From NCBI RefSeq assembly GCF_900114355.1, contig NZ_FOSS01000005.1:1-64000 (forward strand): a stretch of 64,000 nt of DNA. Direction: 5' to 3'. Made by a program: the position numbers and the translations under genes. This stretch comes from Lysobacter sp. cf310 (GTDB taxonomy: Bacteria > Pseudomonadota > Gammaproteobacteria > Xanthomonadales > Xanthomonadaceae). Shown here piece by piece: positions 40,815-50,542 of the stretch. Each line of letters begins with the position of its first letter. The first letter of the stretch is position 1. The notes beneath the pieces are model-generated. The model had not been told where the DNA came from and ran no database searches. It worked only from the letters and a program-made list of their open reading frames with translations.

Positions 40815-42233
40815 ATGGCCAATGAGCTGCTCTACGAACGCCTGGCCGAGCGCCTGCGCGGCCAGATCCAGCGCGGCGCCCTGCGCGCAGGCGAACGCCT
40901 GCCCTCGCTGCGCCGGCTCGGCCGCGACCAGCGCATCAGCCTGGCCACCGCGGTCGAGGCCTATCTGCAACTGGAGCGCGAGGGCCTGATCGAAGCGCGT
41001 CCGCGTTCGGGCTATTACGTGCGCGCGCCGGCGGCGCCGGCGCCGCGCGCGAGCAGTCATCGCCGCCCGCGCGCGCCGCAGCCGATCCGCAACCCGGCCC
41101 TGCTCGGGGTGCTGGACGTGCTCGGCCGCTGCGACCTGATCTCGCTGCACGCGGCCACGCCCGCACCCTCGCTGCTGCCCACCGCCGCGCTGGCCGCGGC
41201 GGCCTCGCGGGTGATGCGCCGCAACGCCCAGGCCGCGCTCAGCTATGCGGTGCCGCAGGGCCTGGCGCCGCTGCGCGCGCGCATCGCCCAGCGCTACGCG
41301 CAATGCGGCGTCGACGTCGACCCGGACGAGATCGTGATCACCGCCGGCGCGATGGAAGCGATCAGCCTGTCGTTGCGCACGGTGGCGCGCGCGGGCGACG
41401 TGGTCCTGGTCGAAACCCCGACCTATTACGGCCTGCTGCAAGCGGTGGCCGAACTGGGCCTGCGCGTGATCGAGATCCCCAACCGCCCGGGCCAGGGCAT
41501 CGATCCCAGCCGCTTGTCCGAGCTGCTGGAACGGCATGCGGTGCGCGCGGCGGTGCTGGTGCCCAACTTCAACAATCCGGTCGGCAGCCTCACCGGCGAT
41601 GCCGACAAGCGCCGCATCGTCGCCGCCTGCGCCGCGCACGGCACGGTGCTGATCGAGGACGATCTGTACGGCGAGCTCGCCTATTCCGGCGAACGCCCCA
41701 GCCCGCTGCGCCGCTACGACGAGGGCGGCGGCGTGATCACCTGCGGCTCCTATTCCAAGATGCTCGCGCCGGGCCTGCGCGTGGGCTGGGTGCTGGGCGG
41801 GCGCTGGGCGACCGCGCTGTTGCGCGCGAAGTGCTTCTCGACCGTGGCCACTTCCACGCTGTCGCAACTGACCATCGTCGAGTATCTGGAGCGCCACGAC
41901 TTCGACCGCGGCCTGCGCCGCCTGCGCCGCGAACTGGCGATCAACGCCCAGCGCTACCGCGAGGCGATCGCGCTGCATTGGCCGGCCGGCACCTGCGTGA
42001 GCGCGCCGGCCGGCGGCATGGCCCTGTGGCTGGAACTGCCGCCGCAGGTCCAGGGCCAGGCGGTGTTCGAAGCCGCGCTCGCGCGCGGCATCGGCACCCT
42101 GCCCGGGCATCTGTTCTCCAACCGCGGCGACTACGGCCGCCACCTGCGCCTGAGCTGCGGCCAGCCCTGGAGCGAGCCGGTCGAAACCGCGCTGCGCACG
42201 GTCGGCGGACTGGCCGCCGCGCTGGCCGGCTGA
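40815..42233 (+). CDS. MocR-type regulator: GntR HTH fused to PLP aminotransferase domain
   Basis: 472 aa. The N-terminal winged helix is RLRGQIQRGALRAGERLPSLRRLGRDQRISLATAVEAYLQLEREGLIEARPRSGYYV. A linker leads to a fold-type I aminotransferase domain with YAVPQGLAPLRARIAQRY, PNFNNPVGSLT, the acidic EDDLYGELAY and the PLP lysine in CGSYSKMLAPGLRVGWV. These proteins sense an amine or amino-acid metabolite through PLP and control a neighbour. The divergent EamA transporter is the obvious target. Confidence 0.95.
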   Translation: MANELLYERLAERLRGQIQRGALRAGERLPSLRRLGRDQRISLATAVEAYLQLEREGLIEARPRSGYYVRAPAAPAPRASSHRRPRAPQPIRNPALLGVLDVLGRCDLISLHAATPAPSLLPTAALAAAASRVMRRNAQAALSYAVPQGLAPLRARIAQRYAQCGVDVDPDEIVITAGAMEAISLSLRTVARAGDVVLVETPTYYGLLQAVAELGLRVIEIPNRPGQGIDPSRLSELLERHAVRAAVLVPNFNNPVGSLTGDADKRRIVAACAAHGTVLIEDDLYGELAYSGERPSPLRRYDEGGGVITCGSYSKMLAPGLRVGWVLGGRWATALLRAKCFSTVATSTLSQLTIVEYLERHDFDRGLRRLRRELAINAQRYREAIALHWPAGTCVSAPAGGMALWLELPPQVQGQAVFEAALARGIGTLPGHLFSNRGDYGRHLRLSCGQPWSEPVETALRTVGGLAAALAG

Positions 42234-42313
42234 GGGCGAAACCGCGACCGCTGTCCGCCCGCCGCGAGGGCCGGCGTTGGAGCATGAGGGAACCACCGCA
42301 CAGGGAGTGCAGC

Positions 42314-43132
42314 ATGAACATCGGCAACAACAATTTGGTCCTGAGCAAATATCCGGCGGCGATCGAGAAGCATCCCGACGCCAGGCGCGCCCTGTGTTTC
42401 GGCGACTCCTGGTTCCAGTACGTGCCGCATCCGACCGACCTCAACAAGCAGATCGCGCGGCTGTTCAAGCGGACCCTATTCCTGCGCGAGGGCGTGGCCG
42501 GCCGCGACAGCGCGATGTGGAAGGCGGCGCTGCCGCGCATCCAGCGCGAGATCGGCACCTTCGGCTTCGACGCGATCCTGCTGTCCAACGGCGGCAACGA
42601 CATCGTCGGCGAGGAGCTGCGCGAATTCGTCAAGACCGCCGCGCAACCGCAGTCCACCGGCGCGGGCCCCTGGGGCGAGATTCCGCCGGAAGTGTTCGAC
42701 CACATCCGCCTGGAAACCTTCGAACACGCGCTGCGCTACGCGATCAAGGACATGAAGGAAGTGGTGCAGATGCGCGACCTGCTCTCGCGCGACACCATCA
42801 TCTACGTGCACACCTACGACTACATCTTCCCCAGCGGCAAGGCGTTCAAGCTCGGGCCGTTCACCATGGGGCCCTGGGTCAAGCCGTTCCTGGACAATGT
42901 CGGCCTCACCGATCCCAAGGGCCAACGCGTGGTCACGACCTGGCTGGTCGATCAGTTCGCGCGCGCGCTGCGCGCGTTCGTGTCGCAGAACGCCAACATG
43001 CGCCTGGTCGATTCGCGCGGCACGCTCAAGACGGTGTCGCAGTGGGAGAACGAGATCCACCCGGTCGCCAGCGGCTTCGAGGCGATCGCCAAGAAGTGCT
43101 GGAAACCCGCCCTGACCGGCGTGCTGGAGTAA
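42314..43132 (+). CDS. SGNH/GDSL-fold hydrolase
   Basis: A 272-aa protein with no signal peptide. Block I is LCFGDSWFQYV (serine), block II glycine is in REGVAGRDS, block III is LLSNGGNDIVGEE (asparagine), and block V is NEIHPVASGFEAI (catalytic histidine). Family members hydrolyse esters or thioesters, or deacetylate sugars. The opening NIGNNNLVLSKYPAAIEKHPDARR has no signal peptide, so it acts in the cytoplasm or leaves by another route. The exported deoxyribosyltransferase-like gene follows 65 bp later on the same strand. Confidence 0.82.
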   Translation: MNIGNNNLVLSKYPAAIEKHPDARRALCFGDSWFQYVPHPTDLNKQIARLFKRTLFLREGVAGRDSAMWKAALPRIQREIGTFGFDAILLSNGGNDIVGEELREFVKTAAQPQSTGAGPWGEIPPEVFDHIRLETFEHALRYAIKDMKEVVQMRDLLSRDTIIYVHTYDYIFPSGKAFKLGPFTMGPWVKPFLDNVGLTDPKGQRVVTTWLVDQFARALRAFVSQNANMRLVDSRGTLKTVSQWENEIHPVASGFEAIAKKCWKPALTGVLE

Positions 43133-43197
43133 GCCGCCGCTGGGCTAGACTGCGGGCGCGCCACGCGGCGCGCCCCACCGTCCCGCCCGAGGTCGCG

Positions 43198-43758
43198 ATG
43201 AAAACCTGGCTGCTGTGCTTCCTGTCGCTGCTGTCCGCGCCCACGCTGGCCGCGCAGGTCGCGGCGCCGCCGGCGCCCGCGTCCGTCACGGTCAAATCCC
43301 CGCAGCCGCTGCCCACGGACGACCGCCTCAAGGTGTTCCTGGCCGGCAGCATCGACATGGGCGGCAGCGAGAACTGGCAGGCGCGCGTCGAGCAGGCCCT
43401 GGCCGACGAGGGCGTGGTGCTGTTGAACCCGCGCCGCGAGGACTGGAACCCGGCCTGGAAGCCCTCGGCCGCCGAGCCGGAATTCCGCAAGCAGGTCGAA
43501 TGGGAACTGAGCGCGCTCAACCGCGCCGACGTGATCCTGATGTATTTCGCGCCGGCCTCGCAGAGCCCGATCACCCTGCTCGAACTGGGCCTGCACGCAC
43601 CCTCCGGCAAAGTGCTGCTGGCCTGCCCGGAAGGCTATTGGCGCAAGGGCAACGTCGACATCACCGCCGACCGCTACGGCGTACCGCGCTACGAATCGCT
43701 GGAGGCGCTGATCGCCGGCGTGCGCGCGCGCCTGGCCGAACTGCGCCGGCAACGCTAG
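43198..43758 (+). CDS. Exported nucleoside 2-deoxyribosyltransferase-like protein
   Basis: A 186-aa protein. Signal peptide LLCFLSLLSAPTLAAQ is clear, which is unusual for this fold. The mature part has the deoxyribosyltransferase pattern: LKVFLAGSIDMGG, ALADEGVVLLNPRREDWNP, WELSALNRADVILMYFAPASQSPITLLELGLHA with the likely catalytic glutamate, and VLLACPEGYWRKGNVDI. Such enzymes exchange or hydrolyse the base of deoxynucleosides. Secretion suggests action on external DNA-derived nucleosides, or a toxin-like use; both are inference. Confidence 0.8.
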   Translation: MKTWLLCFLSLLSAPTLAAQVAAPPAPASVTVKSPQPLPTDDRLKVFLAGSIDMGGSENWQARVEQALADEGVVLLNPRREDWNPAWKPSAAEPEFRKQVEWELSALNRADVILMYFAPASQSPITLLELGLHAPSGKVLLACPEGYWRKGNVDITADRYGVPRYESLEALIAGVRARLAELRRQR

Positions 43759-43821
43759 GCGCGTGGTCTCAGGCTGTGCGATGAGCCCGGTCCATACTGA
43801 TCGACCCATGCGAGGCCGTGC

Positions 43822-44973
43822 ATGAGCGAAGCGCGCAATATCGTCGTCTGCCTGGACGGCACCAACAATTCCCCCGCCGACGCGCGCACCCATGTGCAGC
43901 GCCTGTACCGGCTGATCGAAAAGTCCCCGTCCCAGCTCACCTACTACCAGCCCGGCGTGGGCACGCTGGAGCCGATCGGCGTGCTCGGCCCGATGCGGCG
44001 GCGGCTGCTGATGGGGCTGGACTCGGCCAGCGGCTGGATGCTGCAGCGGCATGTCTGCGCCGCCTACGAATTCCTGTCCGACGCTTACCGCGAAGGCGAC
44101 CGCCTGTACCTGTTCGGTTTCAGCCGCGGCGCCTATTCGGTGCGAGTGCTGGCGGGCATGCTCAACACGGTGGGCCTGCTGCAGCCGGGCATGCATGAGA
44201 TGGTCGCGTTCGCCTGGCAGGCCTATGCGAGCATGCCCACGCCGCCGCGCCGGACCGCGACGCCGCCACCGCGCCAGCAGCAGGCGCTGCGCGACTACTT
44301 CCGTCGCATCCGCAGCTTTCGCAAAAGCTATTCGCGGCGCGTGTCGGTGCATTTCCTCGGCTTGTGGGACACGGTCAGCTCGGTCGGCCTGCCCTGGCTG
44401 CCGCGCGTGTACAGCCACACCGCGTCCAACCCCAGCGTCGCCACCGTGCGCCAGGCGATGGCGCTGGACGAGCGCCGCGGCAACTTCGTGCAGAACCTGT
44501 GGACGCGCACGCCGCCGCCCGGACAGGACGTGCGCGAGGTCTGGTTCGCGGGCGGCCACGGCGATGTCGGCGGCGGCTATCCCAGCGGCGGCCGCGAACT
44601 GGAGCTGGCGCGCATCCCGCTGGCCTGGATGCTGCGCGAAGCCGAGGCCGCGGGCCTGCGCAGCGAGCCGCGCGCGCGCGCCGATGCCGGACTGCCCGAT
44701 CTGGACGATCACGAGACGCTGCGTCGCTTCGCGCTGGCGCCGCGCCACGACGAGATCCGGCGCTGGCTGTGGCAGCTGTCCGAACGGCTGCCGATCCCGC
44801 GCTGGTCGCAAACCGCCGACGGGCGCTGGCAGCGCCGCTGGCAACCGCATCGCGAGCGCGCGCGCACCCTGCGCGAAGGCGCGCTGGTGCACGAGAGCGT
44901 GTACCTGCGCCGCGAGTCGGACCCGAACTACCGCCCCGTCAACCTGCGCGAGGACGCGCGGCGGGTGCGTTGA
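43822..44973 (+). CDS. DUF2235 alpha/beta-hydrolase-like protein
   Basis: A 383-aa protein. N-terminal RNIVVCLDGTNNSP, then YYQPGVGTLEP, and the nucleophile elbow FGFSRGAYSVRVLAGML identify the DUF2235 family. Later VSVHFLGLWDTVSSVG and VWFAGGHGDVGGGYP (with likely acid and histidine residues) complete the signature. Some members are phospholipases delivered by type VI secretion; no VgrG, PAAR or other secretion gene is nearby, so a housekeeping lipase-like role is as likely. Confidence 0.88.
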   Translation: MSEARNIVVCLDGTNNSPADARTHVQRLYRLIEKSPSQLTYYQPGVGTLEPIGVLGPMRRRLLMGLDSASGWMLQRHVCAAYEFLSDAYREGDRLYLFGFSRGAYSVRVLAGMLNTVGLLQPGMHEMVAFAWQAYASMPTPPRRTATPPPRQQQALRDYFRRIRSFRKSYSRRVSVHFLGLWDTVSSVGLPWLPRVYSHTASNPSVATVRQAMALDERRGNFVQNLWTRTPPPGQDVREVWFAGGHGDVGGGYPSGGRELELARIPLAWMLREAEAAGLRSEPRARADAGLPDLDDHETLRRFALAPRHDEIRRWLWQLSERLPIPRWSQTADGRWQRRWQPHRERARTLREGALVHESVYLRRESDPNYRPVNLREDARRVR

Positions 44974-44982
44974 GCGCTCGCC

Positions 44983-45678
44983 TCAACGCGTGGGCGCGCC
45001 CTGCCCGAACAGGATCCGGCGCTGCTCCTCGCTGATGCTGGTGTTGGGCGCGTAGGCATCGGGCGTGTCGGCGTAGGCGGCCTGCACCGCCGGGCGCTCG
45101 CGCATGCGCTCGAACCAGCGTCGCAGCTCCGGGAAGTCCTGCAGCGACTGGCCATGCGATGCGTGCGGCACGATCCAGGGGTAGCAGGCCATGTCGGCGA
45201 TCGAATACGCATCGGCGATGTAGTCGCGCCCGGCCAGCCGGCGATCGAGCACGCCGTAGAGGCGATGGGTCTCGCGGGTGTAACGGTCGATCGCGTAGGG
45301 CACCTTTTCCGGCGCGTAGATGTTGAAGTGACCGATCTGCCCGGCCATCGGGCCGAGCCCGCCGACCTGCCAGTACAGCCATTGCAGGGTCTGCGCGCGA
45401 CCGCGCGCGTCGCTGGGCAGGAAGCGGCCGATCTTGTCGGCCAGGTACTGCAGCATCGCGCCGGATTCGAACAGCGCCAGCGGCGCGCCGCCGTCGGCGG
45501 GCGCGTGGTCGACCAGGGCCGGAATCTTGTTGTTGGGCGAGATCTTCAGGAACTCGGGTTCGAACTGTTCGCCCTTGCCGATGTTGACCGGCAGCAGGCG
45601 ATGCGCAAGCCCGGACTCGAGCATGAACAGTTTGAGCTTGAGGCCGTTGGGCGTGGGCCAGAAATACAGGTCGATCAT
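44983..45678 (-). CDS. Glutathione S-transferase, YghU/YfcG (Nu) type
   Basis: A 231-aa protein. It opens [20 protein letters not shown] with the asparagine of the TPNG active-site loop characteristic of Nu-class GSTs. The cis-Pro motif is [10 protein letters not shown] and the glutathione site is [13 protein letters not shown]. The C-domain has [17 protein letters not shown] and [13 protein letters not shown]. Nu-class enzymes use glutathione as disulfide reductases or peroxidases. Its start overlaps the stop of the haloalkane dehalogenase gene (ATGA), so they are coupled. Confidence 0.93.
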   Translation of the reverse strand: MIDLYFWPTPNGLKLKLFMLESGLAHRLLPVNIGKGEQFEPEFLKISPNNKIPALVDHAPADGGAPLALFESGAMLQYLADKIGRFLPSDARGRAQTLQWLYWQVGGLGPMAGQIGHFNIYAPEKVPYAIDRYTRETHRLYGVLDRRLAGRDYIADAYSIADMACYPWIVPHASHGQSLQDFPELRRWFERMRERPAVQAAYADTPDAYAPNTSISEEQRRILFGQGAPTR

Positions 45679-46622
45679 GAGCGAACTCCGGCAAAGGGGG
45701 AGGCGGGATCGCCGGCTTCGACGCCGCGAACCTCGGCGACGAAGTCGCGCAAGGCGCGGCCGATCTCGTCCGGAGCATCTTCCTGCAAATAATGGATGCC
45801 GGGTACCGTGACCTCGCGCTGGTTGAGCCAGCTGCGACAGAAACGCCGCGCGCGCCCGGTCAGCAAGGCGCCGGGCTCGGCGTTGACGAACAGTTTGGGG
45901 ATGGGGCTCCAGGCCAGCCACTGCGCATTGGCCTCGACGCAGGCGGCGACATCGGCCGGGCTGTCCTCGATCGGCAGCTCGCGCGCCCACACCAGGGTCG
46001 GGTCGCGCGCCTCGGGCGCGCGGAACGGCGCGCGGTAGGCGTCCATCTCGTCCTCGCTCAGGGTCCGCAGCACGCTGCGCGGCAACACCTGCTCGACGAA
46101 GAAGTTGTGCTCGCGCACCAGACGTTCGCCGTCCTCGGAACGCAGCGCGCGGAAGATGCGATCGCGGCCGTCCGGGAAGTCCTCCCAACGCCGCGGCTGC
46201 ACCAGCGCCTCCATGTAGGCGATCGCCTGCACGCGTTCGGGATGCCGGCGCGCCCAGTCGAAGCCCAGCGCCGAGCCCCAGTCGTGCAGCACCAGCACCA
46301 CGCGCTCCAGCGCCAGCGCGTCGAACCAGACATCGAGATGACGCGCGTGATCGGCGAAACGGTAGCCGCCGTCCGCGGACGCGCCGCTGCCGCCCATGCC
46401 GACCAGATCCGGCGCCAGGCAGCGGCCCAGGTCGCCGACATGCGGGATCACGTTGCGCCACAGATAGGACGAGGTCGGATTGCCGTGCAGGAACACGATC
46501 GGGTCGCCGGCGCCGCTGTCGACGTAGCGCAGGGTGGTGCCGAGCACGTCGAGTTCGCGGCGCGGATGCGGATCGTGCGCGGCGATCTCGGCCGCCGGCG
46601 GGAGGGGAGCGGAGCGGGCCAT
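45675..46622 (-). CDS. Haloalkane dehalogenase
   Basis: A 315-aa alpha/beta-hydrolase. [16 protein letters not shown] contains the oxyanion loop and halide-binding asparagine, [22 protein letters not shown] has the nucleophilic aspartate and halide-binding tryptophan, and [16 protein letters not shown] has the catalytic histidine. This set defines haloalkane dehalogenases, which release halide from chlorinated or brominated alkanes. The start at MARSAPLPP (46622) is preferred to 45 bp upstream. Coupling to a Nu-class GST suggests a small detoxification unit for halogenated compounds. Confidence 0.92.
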   Translation of the reverse strand: MARSAPLPPAAEIAAHDPHPRRELDVLGTTLRYVDSGAGDPIVFLHGNPTSSYLWRNVIPHVGDLGRCLAPDLVGMGGSGASADGGYRFADHARHLDVWFDALALERVVLVLHDWGSALGFDWARRHPERVQAIAYMEALVQPRRWEDFPDGRDRIFRALRSEDGERLVREHNFFVEQVLPRSVLRTLSEDEMDAYRAPFRAPEARDPTLVWARELPIEDSPADVAACVEANAQWLAWSPIPKLFVNAEPGALLTGRARRFCRSWLNQREVTVPGIHYLQEDAPDEIGRALRDFVAEVRGVEAGDPASPFAGVRS

Positions 46623-46873
46623 CGTCCGGACCTGGCTGGGGAGACGGGACCAGCTTAGGTCTGCCATGGCTCCCTAATCAGGTCCAGATTCCTTGGATTG
46701 AGTGGAACCAGTCTTGCCGAACCAGCGCCCACGCGGGCGCCACCGGCGTCCGAATGGGATGCAGCGTCGCGCCATTGCGCCTGCAGTGCGGCCGCCCCGC
46801 CCTCATGTGAATCCGGCCACGCGAAGCCACCGCCCGGCGCGCGCGCATTCCCCACCGCTATCCGACCGCCCCC

Positions 46874-47935
46874 ATGCATCGCATCGCACTGCTGCTACTG
46901 CTCCTGCTCGGCGCCCACGCCGCCCACGCCGCCCGCGCCGCCCGCGCCGACGAGCGCGAAACCTGCGTCACCGGCCATACCAAGCTGCCGCCCACGGTCA
47001 ATTTCCGCGTCGACAACGACCTGTTCGGCGGCCAGGACCAGGGTTACAGCAACGGCGTGCAGCTGACCCTGGTCTCGCCCAACCTGGTCGACTACACCGA
47101 CGACCCCTGCCTGCCGCGGCTGGCGCGCTGGATCAACCGCCACGTCAGCGCGCTCACGCCGGAAGGCTTCGAGCAGCAGAACATGGTGGTGAGCTTCGCC
47201 CAGGGCATCTTCACCCCCACCGACTACAGCCGCCGCGACCTGATCGAGGACGACCGGCCCTACGCCGGCGCCCTGCTCGCCAGCCTGGGCTACAACGCGC
47301 GCAGCGGCGACCACCTGCGCACCACCCAGCTGCAGTTCGGCATCGTCGGCCCTTCGGCCTACGGCAAGCAGGTCCAGAACGAGGTCCACAAGCTGCTCGG
47401 CGACGAGACCTTCCAGGGTTGGGACCACCAGTTGCACGACGAGCCGGTGGTGCGTTTGGTCCACGAGCGCATGCGCCGCTACTCGGCCGGCGACGAGGAA
47501 AACGGGCCTTGGGGTTGGGACGCGATCACCCACTACGGCGGCAGCCTGGGCAACCTGGCGACCTATGCCAATGCCGGCGCCGAATGGCGCTTCGGCCGCC
47601 ACCTGCCCGACGATTTCGGCAGCACGCCGCTGCGTCCGGCCGGCGAGAACACCGCGCCCACGCGCCAGCATCGCGGCGCCAACCAGTTCGGCGCGCATCT
47701 GTTCCTGACCCTGGACGCGCGCTGGGTGTTGTACGACATCACCCTGGACGGCAACAGCTTCCGCGACAGCCACAGCGTCGACAAGCGCCCCTTCGTCGCC
47801 GACGCCGGCTACGGCCTGGCCTTCATGTACGGCCGCTGGAAGTTCGCGCTGGCGCGCTATCACCGCAGCCGCGAGTTCGAGGGCCAGAAGCAGACGCCGG
47901 TGTTCGGAAGTTTCACTATCAGTCGGACGCTTTGA
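46874..47935 (+). CDS. lpxR: LpxR-family lipid A 3'-O-deacylase-like outer-membrane protein
   Basis: A 353-aa protein with signal peptide LLLLLLGAHAAHAARAA. The mature barrel begins VNFRVDNDLFGGQDQGYSNGVQLTLVSP, with the conserved N-D-N/D and Q-G-Y-S-N-G residues of the LpxR (DUF2219) active site. FTPTDYSRRDLIEDDRPYAGALLASLGYN and QLQFGIVGPSAYGKQVQNEVHKLLG then follow. LpxR removes the 3' acyloxyacyl chain of lipid A in the outer membrane. The C-terminus FGSFTISRTL is barrel-like. Confidence 0.92.
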   Translation: MHRIALLLLLLLGAHAAHAARAARADERETCVTGHTKLPPTVNFRVDNDLFGGQDQGYSNGVQLTLVSPNLVDYTDDPCLPRLARWINRHVSALTPEGFEQQNMVVSFAQGIFTPTDYSRRDLIEDDRPYAGALLASLGYNARSGDHLRTTQLQFGIVGPSAYGKQVQNEVHKLLGDETFQGWDHQLHDEPVVRLVHERMRRYSAGDEENGPWGWDAITHYGGSLGNLATYANAGAEWRFGRHLPDDFGSTPLRPAGENTAPTRQHRGANQFGAHLFLTLDARWVLYDITLDGNSFRDSHSVDKRPFVADAGYGLAFMYGRWKFALARYHRSREFEGQKQTPVFGSFTISRTL

Positions 47936-47968
47936 GCGAAAGCCAACGCATTCGCGCTACGCGCTCAT

Positions 47969-48057
47969 CCCCTCACCCTGACCCTCTCCCGCGCGCGGGA
48001 GAGGGGATTCGAGTAAGGATGCGATGTCTGGCCCCTCTCGCGCTGGGGTGAGGGGCC
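47969..48057. repeat. Dispersed palindromic repeat pair
   Basis: CCCTCACCCTGACCCTCTCCC...GGGAGAGGGGA is followed by a second palindrome, GGCCCCTC...GAGGGGCC. Same family as 767-802. It lies between the converging lpxR and metallophosphatase genes. Confidence 0.7.
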
Positions 48058-48175
48058 GCTTGCGAGCCGCTGGCTCGCGCCGCACCGAAGACCCGACCGC
48101 GAGGCGGTCGGGCCGGGGCACAGGGTGGACTGCGAACGCTCGCGGCGTCCTCAGCGGTTCGGCGTCACGCCCGCC

Positions 48176-50542
48176 TCAGAACGTCACGCTCCAACTGTCG
48201 ATCTTGCCGATATCGCCGCCCGCGTTGTCGTTCACCCGCAACTTCCAGGTGCCGTTGAGCGTTTCGCTGGACAGGTTCAAGGTCACCGTCTTGTTGACGT
48301 TGTCCGCGCTGCCGCCGCTACGGTTGTGGATGTTGTAGAGCGACCCGTCCGGCGCCACCAGGTCCACCTTCAGATCGCCCTGGTAGGTGTGCACGATCGC
48401 CACCGTCACCGAGGCATTGCTGGGCGCGTTGCCGCTGCGGCCGGACACCGCGATCGGGCTCTCGACCGTGGTGTTGTCGCCGATGGCGTAATCGGTGGCG
48501 TTGCTGTAGGTCTGCACGCCGCTGCCGGTCACCGTGACCGAGGCGGTCTTGGTGTTGCTGGCGCCGCCGTTGTCGGTCACCGTCAGGCTCACCGTGTAGG
48601 TGCCCGCGGCCGCGTAGGTCTTGCTCGGATGGGTCGCGGTCGAGGTGGTGCCGTCGCCGAAGGCCCAGCTGCGCGAGACGATGCTGCCGTCGCTGTCGCT
48701 GGAGCTGTCGGTGAAGGCCACGCTCAGCCCGCTGGCGGCGGCGCTGAAGTTCGCCACCGGTGCCGCATTCCCGCCGCTGCCGGTATAGCTCAGGCTGAGC
48801 TTGGGCGCGCTGGCGCCCTCGCGCGAGCTCCAATCCACGCCGTCGACCACGCCCGAGGTGTTGACCAGGACCACGCCGTGATTGGCGACCGCGCCCGAGG
48901 CCCAGTTCTCTACCAGCTGCACACCGGCGGCGTTGAGCGCGATGGTCTGGGTGCCGGTGGCGCTGGGCGTGACCGTGCCCAGCTTGCTGCCCAGCGTCGC
49001 GCCGGCGTAGGTCGCGTCGGCCTCGGTCCAGGCGCCGGTGACCTGATACAGATCGTAGGCGCCGTTGGACAAATTGCTGACGTTGAGCGACACCGTCGCC
49101 GAGGTGATGTCCAGTCCGGCCGCGGCGCCCACGTTCCAACCCATCAGGCCGCGCAGCTGCAGGCCTGCGTCGTCGCCGTCGGCATACAGCACCGCGCCGT
49201 TGTCGCGGCTGCCGTTGGACTTCACGGTCACGTCGCGCACCGCGTCCAGGGTCATGCTGTTGGCCGGCGGCGCGCCCTTGTTGCAGGTGCCGCTGAAGCT
49301 GTCGGTGTAGCTGCTGCCGGCCTTGGGCACGAACTCGCCGGTGTAGCCGGTCGCGGTGAGGCTGAGCTTGAGCACGCCGTGGGTGCTGGCGTTGCTGGCC
49401 TCGAGCAGGGGATGGCTGCCGTTGAGGCCGTAGAACGCGCGGCCGCCGGTGCCGACCAGGACCTGGCGGATGCCGTCGCTGGCCGCGGCCTGGCTCGGAT
49501 TCATCTTGCCGTAGCGCTGGTAGTTGTGGTCGTGACCGACCAGCACCAGGTCGGCCTTGGCCGCGTACAGCGCGTCCCAGAACGGCTTCACCTGGCTGTA
49601 GCCGGTGTAGTTGCCGCGGCTCACCAGCGGATGATGGAAGTAGGCCGCCGTGCAGGGCTTGGTGTTGGCGGCCAGATCGTTCTGCAGCCAGGTGATCTGG
49701 GCGCTGGCCACGCTGCCGCCGGACATGGTGTTGAGGGCGATGAAATGCCACTCGCCCACGTCCCAGCTGTAATAGCCCTTGCTGCGATCGCCGGCCGGAC
49801 CGGTCTGGGCGCCGACGCCGTTGAAGTAGTCGAAGTAGCCGCTGGCGCCGCTGGTGTTGTACTCGTGATTGCCGGGAGTGGGGCTGGTCAGGGCCTTGAA
49901 GCGGCCCCAGGTCGGCGCGTAGCGGTTGTTGTACTCGCTGAGCGTGCCGCTGCTGTAGGCGTTGTCGCCGGCGGTGAACACCGCGGTCGGGTTGATCGCC
50001 ACGATCAGGTCCGAGGTGCCTGCGCAGGCGTTGCCGCTGCTGTCGCAGATGTCGCCGGCGCCGGCCACGATCACCGGGCTGGCGGCCAAGGCGCGCGTGC
50101 CGTAGTCGTAGCTCTCCAGCTCGAAACGGCTGTCGGGATTGCCGAAGTAGGGCTGGATCTCGACGCAATCGCCGCGCAAGGCGCGCGCGTGGAAGGAGCG
50201 GCCGTTCCAGTGCCCGCCCTCGAAGTGGTAGACGTCGCCGCCGGAGCTGCGGATGACCAGGGAATCGTAAGGTTTGAGCTCCAGCGTCTTGAAGCCCAGG
50301 CGTATCCATTTGGCGCCGGCCTGGCAGACGCGATTACTGGGCGCGGCCAGCATCGAGGCGCCACGCGCGGGCGCGATGCGCTGGGTGACCGCATCGTCTT
50401 CCGACAATTGCAGGGTGCGTTGCCCGGCGCTCGCATTCGGCGCGAGTACGAGCGCGCCGGCCAGCGCGAGCGTCGCGGTCGCGCCGTGGCGCAGCCGTTC
50501 CTTGTGGGTCTTGTTCACTGGAATCTTCCTGGTTGGTTCCAT
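48176..50542 (-). CDS. Secreted multidomain metallophosphoesterase with PKD and P domains
   Basis: 788 aa. A signal peptide ([18 protein letters not shown]) leads to a calcineurin-like phosphoesterase domain: [34 protein letters not shown] and [10 protein letters not shown], all five metal-site blocks in order. Next comes a DNRLRE/CBM-like beta domain (about 390-550), a PKD domain ([22 protein letters not shown]), and a C-terminal proprotein-convertase P domain ([22 protein letters not shown]). P domains at the C-terminus are common on Lysobacter secreted enzymes. The likely role is hydrolysis of phosphate esters outside the cell. Confidence 0.92.
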   Translation of the reverse strand: MEPTRKIPVNKTHKERLRHGATATLALAGALVLAPNASAGQRTLQLSEDDAVTQRIAPARGASMLAAPSNRVCQAGAKWIRLGFKTLELKPYDSLVIRSSGGDVYHFEGGHWNGRSFHARALRGDCVEIQPYFGNPDSRFELESYDYGTRALAASPVIVAGAGDICDSSGNACAGTSDLIVAINPTAVFTAGDNAYSSGTLSEYNNRYAPTWGRFKALTSPTPGNHEYNTSGASGYFDYFNGVGAQTGPAGDRSKGYYSWDVGEWHFIALNTMSGGSVASAQITWLQNDLAANTKPCTAAYFHHPLVSRGNYTGYSQVKPFWDALYAAKADLVLVGHDHNYQRYGKMNPSQAAASDGIRQVLVGTGGRAFYGLNGSHPLLEASNASTHGVLKLSLTATGYTGEFVPKAGSSYTDSFSGTCNKGAPPANSMTLDAVRDVTVKSNGSRDNGAVLYADGDDAGLQLRGLMGWNVGAAAGLDITSATVSLNVSNLSNGAYDLYQVTGAWTEADATYAGATLGSKLGTVTPSATGTQTIALNAAGVQLVENWASGAVANHGVVLVNTSGVVDGVDWSSREGASAPKLSLSYTGSGGNAAPVANFSAAASGLSVAFTDSSSDSDGSIVSRSWAFGDGTTSTATHPSKTYAAAGTYTVSLTVTDNGGASNTKTASVTVTGSGVQTYSNATDYAIGDNTTVESPIAVSGRSGNAPSNASVTVAIVHTYQGDLKVDLVAPDGSLYNIHNRSGGSADNVNKTVTLNLSSETLNGTWKLRVNDNAGGDIGKIDSWSVTF

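Noticed and set aside
43822-44973. Type VI secretion effector assignment for the DUF2235 protein
   Set aside because: No VgrG, PAAR, immunity or other secretion gene is nearby; the family also has non-effector members.
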